A DNA stretch of 64,000 bases from Bacillus sp. FJAT-25509. Lineage in GTDB: Bacteria; Bacillota; Bacilli; Bacillales; Bacillaceae_G. Below are positions 43,922-54,097 of the stretch, piece by piece (position 1 is the stretch's first letter; each line of letters opens with the position of its first letter). Both the position numbers and the translations under genes were made by a program. A model generated the notes under the pieces. It saw nothing but the letters and a program-made list of their open reading frames with translations. It did no database searches and was not told the DNA's origin. The stretch spans positions 1 to 64,000 of the forward strand of contig NZ_LJIZ01000003.1 of NCBI RefSeq assembly GCF_001420605.1, read 5' to 3'.

Positions 43922-44845
43922 TTGAGAGCAATTTTATTTGTGGGGCATGGAAGTAAAGATCAAGAGGGAAATCAGCAGGTTCGTGAGTTCATCCGTGAGA
44001 TGAGTAAGACTTGGGAAAGTTCTTTTCTGGTCGAGACGTGTTTTTTAGAATTTGAACGACCAACAGTGAATCAGGGCATCGATCTATGTGTAGAGAAAGG
44101 GGCCGACCATATTGTCGTGATTCCGATCATGCTCTTACAGGCAGGACACTCCAAAATTCATATTCCAGCAGCTATTGATGAGGCAAAGAATAAATATCCG
44201 CTTGTTCAATTTACTTATGGTCGGCCAATTGGTGTTCATGAGGAAACATTTGAAATTCTAAAAACTAGATTAATGGAAATTGGCGAGAATGTAGAAACCA
44301 TCGAAGACGATACGGCTGTCCTTTTGTTAGGACGTGGCGGAAGTGATCCCGATGCGAATAGTGATTTATATAAAATTGCTAGATTACTATGGGAAAAAAC
44401 AAACTATAAAATCGTCGAACCTGCTTTTATGGGGGTGACCAATCCTTTAGTGAACGAAGGGATTGAGCGCTGTATTAAACTTGGAGCAAAAAAAGTAGTA
44501 ATCCTGCCTTACTTTCTATTCACTGGCATCCTGATTAAACGCTTAGAAGATATGATGGTACCTATTCAAAATCAATATCCCGCTGTCGAAATTCGGTTGG
44601 CTGACTATTTTGGTTATCATCCAAAATTACAGACGATTTTAATAGATCGGGTGGAAGAAGCTCTCCGTGATGAGGTGAAGATGAACTGCGATACTTGCCA
44701 ATATCGTCTTAATGTGATGGAACATATCGATCATCACCACCACCATGATCATGACCACGATCATCATCACGACCATGACCATCACCATCATGACCATCAC
44801 CATGATCACGAACATGCGGTGCAAAAGGCTGGAGATAGAGGATGA
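43922..44845 (+). CDS. cbiX: Sirohydrochlorin cobaltochelatase with His-rich tail
   Basis: A 307-residue long-form CbiX with two tandem chelatase-fold halves. The first has VGHGSKDQEG and LLQAGHSKIHIP, whose histidines form the active site. The second has degenerate GRGGSDPDAN. A CDTC pair precedes an extreme His/Asp-rich tract (about 276-299), thought to store or deliver cobalt. It inserts cobalt into sirohydrochlorin, the first committed step. The start is TTG 43922 behind GGGGAGG rather than the in-frame ATG 43880. Its stop overlaps cbiJ (ATGA). Confidence 0.9.
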   Translation: MRAILFVGHGSKDQEGNQQVREFIREMSKTWESSFLVETCFLEFERPTVNQGIDLCVEKGADHIVVIPIMLLQAGHSKIHIPAAIDEAKNKYPLVQFTYGRPIGVHEETFEILKTRLMEIGENVETIEDDTAVLLLGRGGSDPDANSDLYKIARLLWEKTNYKIVEPAFMGVTNPLVNEGIERCIKLGAKKVVILPYFLFTGILIKRLEDMMVPIQNQYPAVEIRLADYFGYHPKLQTILIDRVEEALRDEVKMNCDTCQYRLNVMEHIDHHHHHDHDHDHHHDHDHHHHDHHHDHEHAVQKAGDRG

Positions 44846-45654
44846 TCTTCGTGTTAGCCGGAACAAGTGATGCAAGAGCCCTTGCTTTAGAAATAAAAAA
44901 GGAAGGCTTCGATTTCCTTGCCTCAGTAGTCACAGAAAATGCAGCAGTTGAATTAAGGGAGTCAGGGATACGTGTTCAAGTAGGAAGATTAACGGATACA
45001 GACATGGTGAGGTTGATTGACACAAAAGGGATTCTAGCGGTTGTCGATGCCAGTCATCCGTTTGCTGAAGAAGCTTCCAAAAACGCAATCAAGGCGGCCG
45101 AAACGGCGGGAATCCCCTATGTTCGGTATGAACGGGAGTCACAAAAATTCCAATATGACAAAATGAAAGTCGTCGAAAGCTACGAGGAAGCTGCCGAGCT
45201 TGCATTGGCCAATAAAGGCGTGGTAATGCTGACGACAGGCAGCAAGACGCTTCAAATTTTCACAGAAAAACTATTAGGTAACCCGGACATTCGCTTGATC
45301 GCCAGGATGCTGCCTCGTATAGATAATATGGAAAAATGTGAGCAACTAGGACTGCCGCAGAAAAATATTATTGCGATCCAGGGCCCATTTTCAAAAGAGT
45401 TCGACAAAGCCCTATATAAGCAATATGGCGTGAACTTAATGGTGACTAAAGAGAGTGGGAAAGTCGGATCGGTCGATGAAAAGGTGGAAGCAGCCAAGGA
45501 ACTGGGGATTGAGGTTATCCTTATTGGCCGCCCGAAACTGAATTATGGCACGGTATATACTAATTTTATCGATGTCATCGCAGAATTACATAAAAAGATT
45601 GGTTCCACACCAACGTTACAACAGAACAATCATTTTAATACAGGAGTGAGATAA
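44842..45654 (+). CDS. cbiJ: Cobalt-precorrin-6A reductase
   Basis: A 270-residue enzyme of the CbiJ/CobK family, NAD(P)H-dependent, reducing cobalt-precorrin-6A to 6B. Diagnostic segments are LAGTSDARALALEI at the N-terminus, VVDASHPFAEEASKNA and GPFSKEFDKALYKQYGVNLMVTKESG in the C-terminal half. It overlaps cbiX by 4 bp and abuts cbiC. In this cluster gene order follows the B. megaterium operon and not the order of reactions. Confidence 0.88.
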   Translation: MIFVLAGTSDARALALEIKKEGFDFLASVVTENAAVELRESGIRVQVGRLTDTDMVRLIDTKGILAVVDASHPFAEEASKNAIKAAETAGIPYVRYERESQKFQYDKMKVVESYEEAAELALANKGVVMLTTGSKTLQIFTEKLLGNPDIRLIARMLPRIDNMEKCEQLGLPQKNIIAIQGPFSKEFDKALYKQYGVNLMVTKESGKVGSVDEKVEAAKELGIEVILIGRPKLNYGTVYTNFIDVIAELHKKIGSTPTLQQNNHFNTGVR

Positions 45655-46302
45655 ATGGATTTTCGTACCGAATTTAAACCCTTAACCGTCCAGCCGGAAC
45701 AGATTGAAGGTAGAAGTTTTGAAATGATTAATGAAGAAATTGGTGAGCATCCTTTTACCGAGGAACAGTATCCAATTGTCCAGCGTATCATCCATGCATC
45801 CGCTGATTTTGAACTCGGGCAAAGCGTCCTCTTCCATCCTGACGCAATTCAGTCCGGTATTCGGGCGATTCGGAGCGGAAAAATGGTAGTTGCAGATGTT
45901 CAAATGATTCAAAGTGGGGCAAATAAATCGCGAATTCAAAAATTCGGTGGAGAAATCAAAGTCTATATTTCCGACCCAGATGTCATCCAGGAAGCCAAAC
46001 GGCTGAATACAACAAGGGCGATTATTTCGATGCGAAAGGCGATCAAAGAAGCAGATGGCGGTATTTTTGCCATTGGGAATGCCCCAACCGCCTTACTCGA
46101 ACTTATCCGCCTAATTAAAGAAGGAGAAGCAAAACCTGGTCTTGTCATTGGATTGCCTGTTGGGTTTGTTTCTGCGGCTGAGTCAAAGGAAGAACTAGCT
46201 AAGCTCGATATCCCATTCATCACCAATATTGGCCGTAAAGGTGGCAGTACCGTGACCGTTGCCGCATTAAATGCCATTTCCATTATGGCTGAACGGGGAT
46301 AA
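45655..46302 (+). CDS. cbiC: Cobalt-precorrin-8 methylmutase
   Basis: A 215-residue CbiC/CobH protein that moves the methyl group from C11 to C12, giving cobyrinic acid. It has the substrate-pocket block RIIHASADFELGQSVLFHP with the catalytic histidine, ADVQMIQSGANKSRI, AIGNAPTALLELI and GLPVGFVSAAESKEEL. It directly follows cbiJ with no gap, and its ribosome site lies within that gene (AGGAGTGAG). Length is normal for the family. Confidence 0.92.
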   Translation: MDFRTEFKPLTVQPEQIEGRSFEMINEEIGEHPFTEEQYPIVQRIIHASADFELGQSVLFHPDAIQSGIRAIRSGKMVVADVQMIQSGANKSRIQKFGGEIKVYISDPDVIQEAKRLNTTRAIISMRKAIKEADGGIFAIGNAPTALLELIRLIKEGEAKPGLVIGLPVGFVSAAESKEELAKLDIPFITNIGRKGGSTVTVAALNAISIMAERG

Positions 46303-46305
46303 CCC

Positions 46306-47409
46306 ATGCAGGAAGTACCAAAAGGTAAGCTGCGGGAAGGATATACGACTGGGGCCTGCGCAACAGCAACCACCAAAGCAGCGCTGACGGCATTAATTAC
46401 CGGTGAACAGCAAACAGAATCAACGATATACTTGCCCGTTAAGCGGTTTGCAACCTTTCAGGTAGAAAACTGTGAAGTAACGGAACAAACGGCTACAGCC
46501 AGTACGATAAAAGACGCGGGGGATGACCCAGATGCCACCCATGGGGCCTTGATTGTTTCTACTGTGTCATGGCTCGATGAACCAGGCATTGTGCTTGATG
46601 GGGGAATTGGTGTTGGCCGCGTTACAAAGGACGGCTTGCCCGTTCCTGTCGGCGAGGCCGCGATTAACCCCGTTCCCCGCAGGATGATCTGCGAGACAGC
46701 AGAAGGGGTATTAAAAGAATTCGGGATTACAAGAGGCATTAAAATCGTCATTTCCGTACCAGCCGGTGAAGAAATCGCCAAAAAAACACTCAATGGACGC
46801 TTAGGGATCATTGGCGGGATTTCTATTCTCGGAACCCGCGGGATTGTCGTTCCTTTTTCCACAGCCGCTTATAAAGCTAGTATCATCCAGGCAATTAGTG
46901 TTGCCCGAGCAAGTGGCTGTGAGCACGTTGTCATTACAACAGGCGGGCGGAGCGAGAAAAATGCCATGAAGCAATTTCCTGAGCTGTCTGAAGAAGCTTT
47001 TATCGAAATGGGTGACTTTGTCGGGTTTACTCTTAAACAATGCAAGAAGCAAGAGGTAAAGAGAGTTTCGATGGTCGGCATGATGGGGAAATTCTCAAAA
47101 GTGGCAATGGGGATCATGATGGTTCACTCAAAAAGTGCCCCTATAGATTTTGATTTTTTAGCTGAGGTGGCAAGCCGTACCGGTGCTGATGCTACACTGG
47201 TCGAGGAAATTCGAACTGCCAATACGGCATCACAGGTTGGTGATTTGATGACAGCACAGGGCCACCTATCCTTTTTCGAAATGCTTAGCGACTATTGCTG
47301 CGTCGCTGCGTTAAAAGAAGTCGATGGTGGGATCGACATAGATACGACCCTATATACCATGAAGGGGCAATTGTTAGGAAAGGCGGTGCGAAAGAGTGCC
47401 ATCAATTAA
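46306..47409 (+). CDS. cbiD: Cobalt-precorrin-5B C1-methyltransferase
   Basis: A 367-residue CbiD, unrelated to the other corrin methylases, adding the methyl group at C1. Characteristic segments are [19 protein letters not shown] near the N-terminus, [11 protein letters not shown] and [17 protein letters not shown] final domain carries [16 protein letters not shown]. CbiD is the marker of the oxygen-independent pathway. It starts 3 bp after cbiC and its end overlaps cbiE/T by 14 bp. Confidence 0.92.
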   Translation: MQEVPKGKLREGYTTGACATATTKAALTALITGEQQTESTIYLPVKRFATFQVENCEVTEQTATASTIKDAGDDPDATHGALIVSTVSWLDEPGIVLDGGIGVGRVTKDGLPVPVGEAAINPVPRRMICETAEGVLKEFGITRGIKIVISVPAGEEIAKKTLNGRLGIIGGISILGTRGIVVPFSTAAYKASIIQAISVARASGCEHVVITTGGRSEKNAMKQFPELSEEAFIEMGDFVGFTLKQCKKQEVKRVSMVGMMGKFSKVAMGIMMVHSKSAPIDFDFLAEVASRTGADATLVEEIRTANTASQVGDLMTAQGHLSFFEMLSDYCCVAALKEVDGGIDIDTTLYTMKGQLLGKAVRKSAIN

Positions 47410-48601
47410 AATGATCGGCATTGGGGACGAAGGGAAAGTCAGCCTACTCCCAATGTACGAAAAGTGGATTAATGAAAGTGAACTCTTAATAGGAGGAAAA
47501 AGACAGCTTGCTTTTTTTTCTGAATTCGCCGGCGAAAAAATGGCGATTGAAGGCGGGCTTTATTCTCTAGTGGAACGGTTGCAGTCGGAGACTAGAAAGG
47601 TAGTCATTCTAGCTTCAGGAGACCCGTTATTCTATGGAATTGGAAGCTATTTATCTTCTAAAATCGATTTGGATATTTATCCATATATAAGTTCAATCCA
47701 GCTTGCTTTTGCCAGAATGAAAGAAAGATGGCAGGATGCTTATTTTACTAGTGTTCACGGCAGGAGTATAAAAGGGTTGGCACAGCGGGTGGATGGAAAA
47801 AAAACAGTCGCAATCTTAACCGACACAGAAAATTCCCCAAATAAAATCGCTCAATATTTACTTTCCTTTGGCATGACTGAATATGAGGCGTTTGTGGGCG
47901 AGAACCTAGGCAGTGACAAGGAACGATGCCGCTGGTTTACCCTTTCTGAAATGAAGGATGAAGAGTTTTCACCGCTCAATGTAGTAATTCTTAAGAAAAA
48001 AGGGGAAAGCCCACATTGGCCGATAGGCATTGACGATTCGGAATTTTTACAGCGTAAACCAGATAAGGGCTTAATTACAAAAAAGGAAATTCGCACACTA
48101 AGCATTAGTGGCCTAAGGTTAAAAGAAGATAGCACGGTTTGGGATATTGGGACATGCACAGGTTCTGTTGCGATTGAGGCTGCGAAAATCGCCAGGGAAG
48201 GACAATTGTTTGCCATCGAAAAGAACGAGGGCGACTTAGAAAACTGTAAGCAAAATTTAGTAAAGTTTCGTGTGGATGCAACACTCGTCCATGGGAAAGC
48301 ACCAGAGGGACTAGAAACCTTCGCGGATCCGGATGCGGTATTTATTGGCGGGACGGCAGGTGGGATGGAGGACATTTTGGATATTTGCTGTAGCCGCTTG
48401 AAAGGGTGTGGACGCATTGTCTTAAATGCCGTCACAATTGAAAATCTATCAGAAGCGATGCTTGTGTTTAAAGAGCGAGGATATGAGACGAACATTACTC
48501 TTGCTCAAATATCAAGAAGTAAGCCCATTTTAAATTTAACAAGATTTGATGCATTAAATCCGATTTACATAATCGAAGCTTGGCGCAAGGAAGGGGAGTA
48601 A
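47396..48601 (+). CDS. cbiET: CbiET fusion: C5/C15-methyltransferase and decarboxylase
   Basis: A 401-residue bifunctional enzyme. The N-terminal tetrapyrrole methylase (CbiE, about 1-205; [25 protein letters not shown]) methylates C5. The C-terminal Rossmann methyltransferase (CbiT, about 215-400; [16 protein letters not shown]) methylates C15 and decarboxylates the C12 acetate. GTG 47396 has GGCGGTG upstream; ATG 47411 is an alternative that trims five residues. The fusion is the same as CobL and the B. megaterium enzyme. Confidence 0.9.
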   Translation: MPSIKMIGIGDEGKVSLLPMYEKWINESELLIGGKRQLAFFSEFAGEKMAIEGGLYSLVERLQSETRKVVILASGDPLFYGIGSYLSSKIDLDIYPYISSIQLAFARMKERWQDAYFTSVHGRSIKGLAQRVDGKKTVAILTDTENSPNKIAQYLLSFGMTEYEAFVGENLGSDKERCRWFTLSEMKDEEFSPLNVVILKKKGESPHWPIGIDDSEFLQRKPDKGLITKKEIRTLSISGLRLKEDSTVWDIGTCTGSVAIEAAKIAREGQLFAIEKNEGDLENCKQNLVKFRVDATLVHGKAPEGLETFADPDAVFIGGTAGGMEDILDICCSRLKGCGRIVLNAVTIENLSEAMLVFKERGYETNITLAQISRSKPILNLTRFDALNPIYIIEAWRKEGE

Positions 48602-48603
48602 AC

Positions 48604-49305
48604 ATGTTAGGTACATTATACGGCCTTGGGGTTGGCCCAGGAGATCCAGAGCTTATTACCGTTAAGGCGTTTCGTAAATTAAAGGAATCACCAGTGATTG
48701 CCTATCCGAAAAAACAAAAGGGCAGCAAAAGTTATGCCCATCGAATCATTGATGTCTATTTTCAGTCGAACGAAAAAGAAATGCTGGGCCTTGTCTTTCC
48801 AATGACAAAGGATCCAGCCACATTAGAAAGAAAATGGACGGAAACCGTGGAAAATGTATGGGCCAAGCTGCAGGAGGGAAAGGATGTTGCTTTTGTAACT
48901 GAAGGGGACCCTCTTTTATACAGCACGTTTATTCATATGATGCGTTTGATGCAGCAGAAGTATCCGCAAGTTCCGATTGAAGTTGTTCCGGGGATTTCGT
49001 CCATCAATGGGGCGGCTTCTAGGCTGGGAATTCCATTGGCAGATGGGGATGAGCATGTTGCGATTGTTCCAGCACGGGATGACTATGAAACCATGAAAAA
49101 AGTCATTCAAGACAATGATTGTGTCATTTTTATAAAAGTAGCGAAAGTGATTGATTTAATGCTAGAAGTATTACGAGATTTAGATTTGCTTGACAAGGCT
49201 TCAGTCGTTACAAAGGTAACATCGGATGAAGAAATTATTTGGAGGGCAGATGAGCTCGAAGGAGCTGAGCTTGAATATTTAACATTAATGGTGGTGAGAA
49301 AATGA
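48604..49305 (+). CDS. cbiL: Cobalt-precorrin-2 C20-methyltransferase
   Basis: A 233-residue tetrapyrrole methylase with GLGVGPGDPELITVKAFRKL at the SAM site, VTEGDPLLYSTFIHMM and VVPGISSINGAASRLG. The KLKESPVIAYPKKQKG segment after the first strand is typical of CbiL/CobI. It adds the C20 methyl group before ring contraction. ATG 48604 follows AAGGGGAG, two bases after the cbiET stop; an earlier TTG at 48580 is not needed. Its stop overlaps cbiF. Confidence 0.9.
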   Translation: MLGTLYGLGVGPGDPELITVKAFRKLKESPVIAYPKKQKGSKSYAHRIIDVYFQSNEKEMLGLVFPMTKDPATLERKWTETVENVWAKLQEGKDVAFVTEGDPLLYSTFIHMMRLMQQKYPQVPIEVVPGISSINGAASRLGIPLADGDEHVAIVPARDDYETMKKVIQDNDCVIFIKVAKVIDLMLEVLRDLDLLDKASVVTKVTSDEEIIWRADELEGAELEYLTLMVVRK

Positions 49306-50075
49306 AGCTTTATATCATTGGTGCCGGACCGGGCGATCCTGATTTAATCACGGTAAAAGGCCTTCAGTATCTTCAGGAGGCAGATGTTATTCTATATGCG
49401 GATTCTCTTGTAAACGAAGACTTAATTGCAAAAGCAAAACCTTCCGCCGAAATATTGAAAACTGCTGGGATGCACTTAGAAGAAATGGTTGACGTCATGG
49501 CTGACCGAATTCTGCAAGGGAAAAAGGTTGTTCGTGTACACACGGGCGATCCGGCTGTCTATGGGGCGATTATGGAACAAATCGTCTTGTTAAAGAAGAG
49601 AGGAATCGAAATAGAAATTGTTCCAGGTGTGAGTTCTGTGTTTGCGGCCGCCGCGGCCGCTCAAGCTGAGCTGACGATTCCTGATTTAACCCAAACCGTG
49701 ATCCTTACAAGAGCCGAGGGTAGGACACCTGTGCCAGAATTTGAAAAGCTGGCGGATTTAGCAAAACATAATTGCACGATTGCGCTTTTCTTAAGTGCGA
49801 CGTTAACGAAGAAACTTGTCAAGGAATTGACCGGGGCAGGATGGAGCAAGGATACTCCTGTTGCGGTTGTTTATAAAGCGTCGTGGCCAGATCAAAAAAT
49901 TGTCCGGACCACACTGGAACGCTTAGACGAGGATATGCGGATTAATGGGATTCGTAAACAGGCGATGATTTTAGCAGGATGGGCACTGGATGAAAACATC
50001 CACGAACAAGATTATCGTTCCAAGCTGTATGACAAACAGTTTACACACGGATTCCGTAGGGGGGTGGAATCGTAA
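49302..50075 (+). CDS. cbiF: Cobalt-precorrin-4 C11-methyltransferase
   Basis: A 257-residue tetrapyrrole methylase with IGAGPGDPDLITVKGLQYL, YADSLVNEDLI, VRVHTGDPAVYGAIMEQ and VPGVSSVFAAAAAAQAEL. The ADSLV variant after the first domain strand separates CbiF/CobM from SUMT (YDRLV). It methylates C11. It overlaps cbiL by 4 bp and cbiG by 1 bp (TAATG). Confidence 0.92.
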   Translation: MKLYIIGAGPGDPDLITVKGLQYLQEADVILYADSLVNEDLIAKAKPSAEILKTAGMHLEEMVDVMADRILQGKKVVRVHTGDPAVYGAIMEQIVLLKKRGIEIEIVPGVSSVFAAAAAAQAELTIPDLTQTVILTRAEGRTPVPEFEKLADLAKHNCTIALFLSATLTKKLVKELTGAGWSKDTPVAVVYKASWPDQKIVRTTLERLDEDMRINGIRKQAMILAGWALDENIHEQDYRSKLYDKQFTHGFRRGVES

Positions 50076-51196
50076 TGATCGAGCTCCAAGAAGCGCAAAG
50101 GGCGGTCATCCAGCAGAAGGGGGACTATGCGGTTGTCGCCATTACAAAGCATGGGGTCGAACTGGCCCGCAAGCTGGGACATTCGTTTCAAAATGCCGAT
50201 GTGTACTATATGGCGAAGTTTGAAAAAGGAGATGAGAGGAACAAGGACATCCAGTTATTTACCGGGAGCGTTCGACTTCTTCTGCCCGCTCTTTTCGAGG
50301 CCTACAATGGGCTTATTATCATCATTTCCCTTGGAGCCGTGGTACGAATGATTGCACCTATTTTAAAGGATAAAAAAACAGATCCTGCGGTTGTCGTTAT
50401 CGATGATAAGGGTGAACATGTGATCAGCGTGCTGTCAGGCCATATCGGCGGTGCAAATGAACTAACGAAAGAAGTGGCGGCCACTCTACAGGCCCGTCCA
50501 ATTATTACCACAGCTTCAGACGTACAGGAAACGATTGCGGTTGATTTGTTCGGGAAACGATTTGGCTGGATTTGGGACTCGGCTGATAAGCTGACGCCCG
50601 TTAGCGCTTCGGTTGTAAACGAAGAAAAAATCGCCGTGGTTCAGGAGTCAGGTGAAAAAGACTGGTGGTCATATGACCGGCCGCTACCAGGAAATATTCA
50701 GCCGTATTCATCGATTCAAGAAGCGCTGGCCGCAAAGCCAGATGCTGCCTTAGTAGTAACCCATCGGAATTTATCCGAAGATGAAACGGAGATTTTACAT
50801 AATGGAGTTTTATATCGACCAAAGGTGATCGCCCTTGGATTGGGTTGCAACCGTGGGACAACTGCAGCGGAAATCGAAGCAGTAATCGACGAAACACTTA
50901 AGGAATTAAAGTTTTCAAAAAAAAGTGTCAAAGCGGTTTGCACGATAGATCTAAAAAAGGATGAAGCAGGACTGCTTGAAGTGGCGAAAAAAAACGGCTG
51001 GGAGTTTATTTATTACACCCCAGTTGAATTGAATTCGATTAAACTTCAGAACCCTTCTGAAACAGTCTTTAAATTTACCGGTGCATACGGTGTCAGTGAG
51101 CCGGCTGCTTTATTGTACAGCGCAGCGGAACATCTAACGTTGATAAAGAAGAAATCAGGTAATGTCACCATATCAGTAGCGGTGATTCCCTATTGA
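50075..51196 (+). CDS. cbiG: Cobalt-precorrin-5A hydrolase
   Basis: A 373-residue CbiG that opens the delta-lactone of cobalt-precorrin-5A, releasing acetaldehyde. An N-terminal domain (VAITKHGVELARKLG, FTGSVRLLLPALFEAYNGLI), a middle segment with DKKTDPAVVVIDDKGEHVISVLSGHIGGAN and a C-terminal CobE-like domain (ALGLGCNRGTTAAEIE) are present in order. It starts within the cbiF stop. The family requires no cofactor. Confidence 0.9.
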   Translation: MIELQEAQRAVIQQKGDYAVVAITKHGVELARKLGHSFQNADVYYMAKFEKGDERNKDIQLFTGSVRLLLPALFEAYNGLIIIISLGAVVRMIAPILKDKKTDPAVVVIDDKGEHVISVLSGHIGGANELTKEVAATLQARPIITTASDVQETIAVDLFGKRFGWIWDSADKLTPVSASVVNEEKIAVVQESGEKDWWSYDRPLPGNIQPYSSIQEALAAKPDAALVVTHRNLSEDETEILHNGVLYRPKVIALGLGCNRGTTAAEIEAVIDETLKELKFSKKSVKAVCTIDLKKDEAGLLEVAKKNGWEFIYYTPVELNSIKLQNPSETVFKFTGAYGVSEPAALLYSAAEHLTLIKKKSGNVTISVAVIPY

Positions 51197-51213
51197 GAGA
51201 GGAGGGAAATAGA

Positions 51214-52584
51214 ATGTCTACTCGTAGACTTGTGATTGCAGGGACAGGCAGCGGTGTCGGAAAAACGACGCTGACAATCGGGCTGATGTCTGCTTTAAGG
51301 AAAAAGGGCTATACCGTCCAGGGCTTTAAATGCGGTCCAGATTATATCGATCCGACCTATCATACGGCGGTCACGGGGAGAACGTCAAGAAACATTGACA
51401 GCTGGATGCTCAACCACGAGATGGTCAAAGAAATTGTTAACCTCGCAAGTAATGGGGCGGATATTTCCGTCATCGAGGGGGTCATGGGATTCTTTGATGG
51501 GAAAAATCCTCTAAATAATACGGGATCAACTGCCGAAATCAGTCTCGTCACCGAAAGTCCGGTCATTTTGGTCGTGAATTGTGCCAGTATGGCCCGTAGT
51601 GCGGCAGCCATTGTAAAGGGATTTCAAACGTTTTTGAAGGAAGCCAATATAGTCGGGGTGATCGCCAATCGGGTGGGTAGCGAAGGGCATTTTAAAATCG
51701 TTCAAACCGCGATTGAGCAAGAATGCGGTATTCCCGTCCTTGGCTATTTGAAAAGAAACGAGGAACTCTCGATACCGGAACGGCATTTAGGGTTGATACC
51801 CTCCGTTGAACGGGGAGAATTGGATCCATTTTTTGAGCAACTAGGTAAATTGGTCCTTGAAACAGTTGATGTAGATTCTATATATGACTTGGCACAAGCC
51901 CCTCTATTAAAGATAAAAGAATCCCAGTTTAAAAGAGCGGAGCAGGCAACTGTAAAAATTGCAGTCGCACGAGATGCCGCTTTCAATTTTTACTATCAGG
52001 AAAATCTCGACATGTTAGCAGCCGCAGGAGCCGAGCTAATCGAGTTCTCTCCATTAAAAGGTGAATGCCTGCCGGAACATGTCCATGGCTTATATATCGG
52101 TGGCGGTTTCCCAGAGGAATTTGCGGAGGAGCTGACCAAACAGACAGAGGTAAAAAACTCGATTCGAACGGCCATTGAAAAAGGAATGCCAACCTTGGCA
52201 GAATGCGGCGGGTTTATGTACTTAACTGAATCGTTGGAAACAACGGATGAAACGAGTTACAACATGGTAGGGATCATTCCTGGAAAGGTGAAAATGCAGA
52301 CAAAACTAGCTGCTTTGGGATACCGAGAAATCACTGCAGAAGAAGAAAATTTCTTGTTAGCGGGAAATCTGAGTGCAAGAGGCCATGAATTTCACTACTC
52401 CACCTTTCATCCGAGAACGGTTTTTGAACCGGCCTACCAAACGAAAGGGATGCGTGGGTTTAAGCAGGAGGGCTATAGGAAAGGGAATTTAATTGCAGGT
52501 TATACCCATTTTCATTTTGGCTCATGCCCTGAGCTTGTCGAAAATTGGGTGAAGAAATGTAAGGAGTTCAAACAAAATGACTAA
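51214..52584 (+). CDS. cbiA: Cobyrinate a,c-diamide synthase
   Basis: A 456-residue ATP- and glutamine-dependent amidase acting on the a and c side chains. The N-terminal dethiobiotin-synthetase-like half has the P-loop GTGSGVGKTTL and CGPDYIDPTYH. The C-terminal half is a class I glutamine amidotransferase with the cysteine in LAECGGFMYL and the histidine in AGYTHFHFGS. The start is ATG 51214 behind AGGAGGG. It overlaps the cobyric acid synthase gene by 8 bp. Confidence 0.92.
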   Translation: MSTRRLVIAGTGSGVGKTTLTIGLMSALRKKGYTVQGFKCGPDYIDPTYHTAVTGRTSRNIDSWMLNHEMVKEIVNLASNGADISVIEGVMGFFDGKNPLNNTGSTAEISLVTESPVILVVNCASMARSAAAIVKGFQTFLKEANIVGVIANRVGSEGHFKIVQTAIEQECGIPVLGYLKRNEELSIPERHLGLIPSVERGELDPFFEQLGKLVLETVDVDSIYDLAQAPLLKIKESQFKRAEQATVKIAVARDAAFNFYYQENLDMLAAAGAELIEFSPLKGECLPEHVHGLYIGGGFPEEFAEELTKQTEVKNSIRTAIEKGMPTLAECGGFMYLTESLETTDETSYNMVGIIPGKVKMQTKLAALGYREITAEEENFLLAGNLSARGHEFHYSTFHPRTVFEPAYQTKGMRGFKQEGYRKGNLIAGYTHFHFGSCPELVENWVKKCKEFKQND

Positions 52585-54097
52585 AGCTCTCCCACTTATG
52601 TTTCAAGGTACCAATTCGGATGTTGGCAAAAGTGTTGTCGTGACCGCCTTTTGCCGGATATTCGCCCAGGACGGATATAAAACGGTTCCATTTAAATCAC
52701 AAAATATGGCGTTAAATTCCTATATCACAGTGGATGGAAAAGAAATCGGCAGAGCACAAGGTGTTCAGGCCGAAGCCGCATGTATTCAGGCAACCACCGA
52801 TATGAACCCGATTCTACTAAAGCCAAACCGAGATAACCAATCCCAAATTGTCGTCCATGGTAAACCATATAAAAATATGGAAGCAGGAAGGTACCGCCGG
52901 GAATTCTTTCAAACGGGATTGGAACTTATTCAACAATCACTGTCCACTCTGTCCCAAAATTATGAACGAATTGTCATTGAAGGGGCTGGTAGTCCGGCCG
53001 AGATTAATCTGAATGACCGGGAACTAGTTAATATGCGGGTCGCCAAAATGGCGGATGCCCCTGTGATTTTAATTGGGGATATCGAAAAAGGCGGAGTGTT
53101 TGCTAGTTTAGTAGGAACCCTTCAGCTAATGGAACCAGAGGACCGCGATCGAGTAATTGGTGTAATCATCAATAAATTCCGCGGTGATCTCAGCCTGCTA
53201 GAATCTGGATTAACGTGGTTTGAGGAGTATACAGGAAAACCCATTCTCGGCGTGATTCCTTACTTGCAGAATCTAAATATTGATGCCGAGGATTCCGTGA
53301 TATTAAATCAATATACATCTACTCAAAATACTGAAAAAGAATTGGATATCGCGGTGATTCAGTATCCGAAAATCTCAAATTTCACCGATGTCGACCCGTT
53401 TTTTGCTGAGCCGGATTGTCATGTTCGTTTTATAACGAGAGCGGATCAATTACTAAATCCAGATTTAGTCATTCTCCCGGGCAGCAAGAATACGATTGAA
53501 GATTTACTTTTTTTACGAAAGAGCGGCATCGCTCAAAAAATAGCAGAACTACATAAAAAGAAACACTCCGTACTTTTCGGGATCTGTGGTGGCTATCAAT
53601 TGCTCGGTGATAAAATTGAGGATCCGTTGGCGATCGAGTCTCTTCATAAAGAAATCGAAGGCCTTCAGTTACTGCCAATTGAAACTACCATTACGAAAGA
53701 TAAGACGACGATCCTATCAAATGGGGAGTTGCATCTTTTCGGAAAAAAATTTCATGTGACAGGTTACGAGATTCATATGGGTGAAACCGTGGCGACAGGA
53801 TCGTCCCAAGGGCTTATTTTTACAAATGAAAAATGGGATGGTTGTTATTCTCTAGACGAAACCGTCATAGGCACTTATTTTCATGGGATATTCCATAATG
53901 ATGAATTTCGTGAGGAATTACTTAATCAGCTCCGCCGTAAAAAGGGATTGGAGCCCATCCACATGCGCCAATCTTTTAACCAATTGCGGGAAGAAGCGTT
54001 TGACCGGCTGGCAGAACATGTAAGGGCACACGTTAAACTGAATGTCATTGAACATTTAATGAAGGATTATCAAAAAAGGAGATCACCCAATGAATAG
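52577..54097 (+). CDS. cobQ: Cobyric acid synthase
   Basis: A 506-residue relative of CbiA that performs four further amidations to give adenosylcobyric acid. QGTNSDVGKSVVVTAFCR holds the P-loop, FKSQNMALNSY and EAACIQATTDMNPILLKP are family-specific, and FGICGGYQLLG provides the amidotransferase cysteine with the histidine in TYFHGIFHND. It is also called CbiP. It overlaps neighbours on both sides, by 8 bp each. Confidence 0.92.
   Translation: MTKALPLMFQGTNSDVGKSVVVTAFCRIFAQDGYKTVPFKSQNMALNSYITVDGKEIGRAQGVQAEAACIQATTDMNPILLKPNRDNQSQIVVHGKPYKNMEAGRYRREFFQTGLELIQQSLSTLSQNYERIVIEGAGSPAEINLNDRELVNMRVAKMADAPVILIGDIEKGGVFASLVGTLQLMEPEDRDRVIGVIINKFRGDLSLLESGLTWFEEYTGKPILGVIPYLQNLNIDAEDSVILNQYTSTQNTEKELDIAVIQYPKISNFTDVDPFFAEPDCHVRFITRADQLLNPDLVILPGSKNTIEDLLFLRKSGIAQKIAELHKKKHSVLFGICGGYQLLGDKIEDPLAIESLHKEIEGLQLLPIETTITKDKTTILSNGELHLFGKKFHVTGYEIHMGETVATGSSQGLIFTNEKWDGCYSLDETVIGTYFHGIFHNDEFREELLNQLRRKKGLEPIHMRQSFNQLREEAFDRLAEHVRAHVKLNVIEHLMKDYQKRRSPNE

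Noticed and set aside
44740-44812. CAT/GAC-type tandem repeat as a possible microsatellite or CRISPR-like repeat
   Set aside because: It is in-frame coding sequence for the CbiX histidine tail. No CRISPR array with spaced repeats exists anywhere in the window.
44639-44875. Minus-strand frames opposite the His-rich end of cbiX
   Set aside because: The Met/Val-rich repeats (VMMVMV) are simply the complement of the His/Asp codon repeat.
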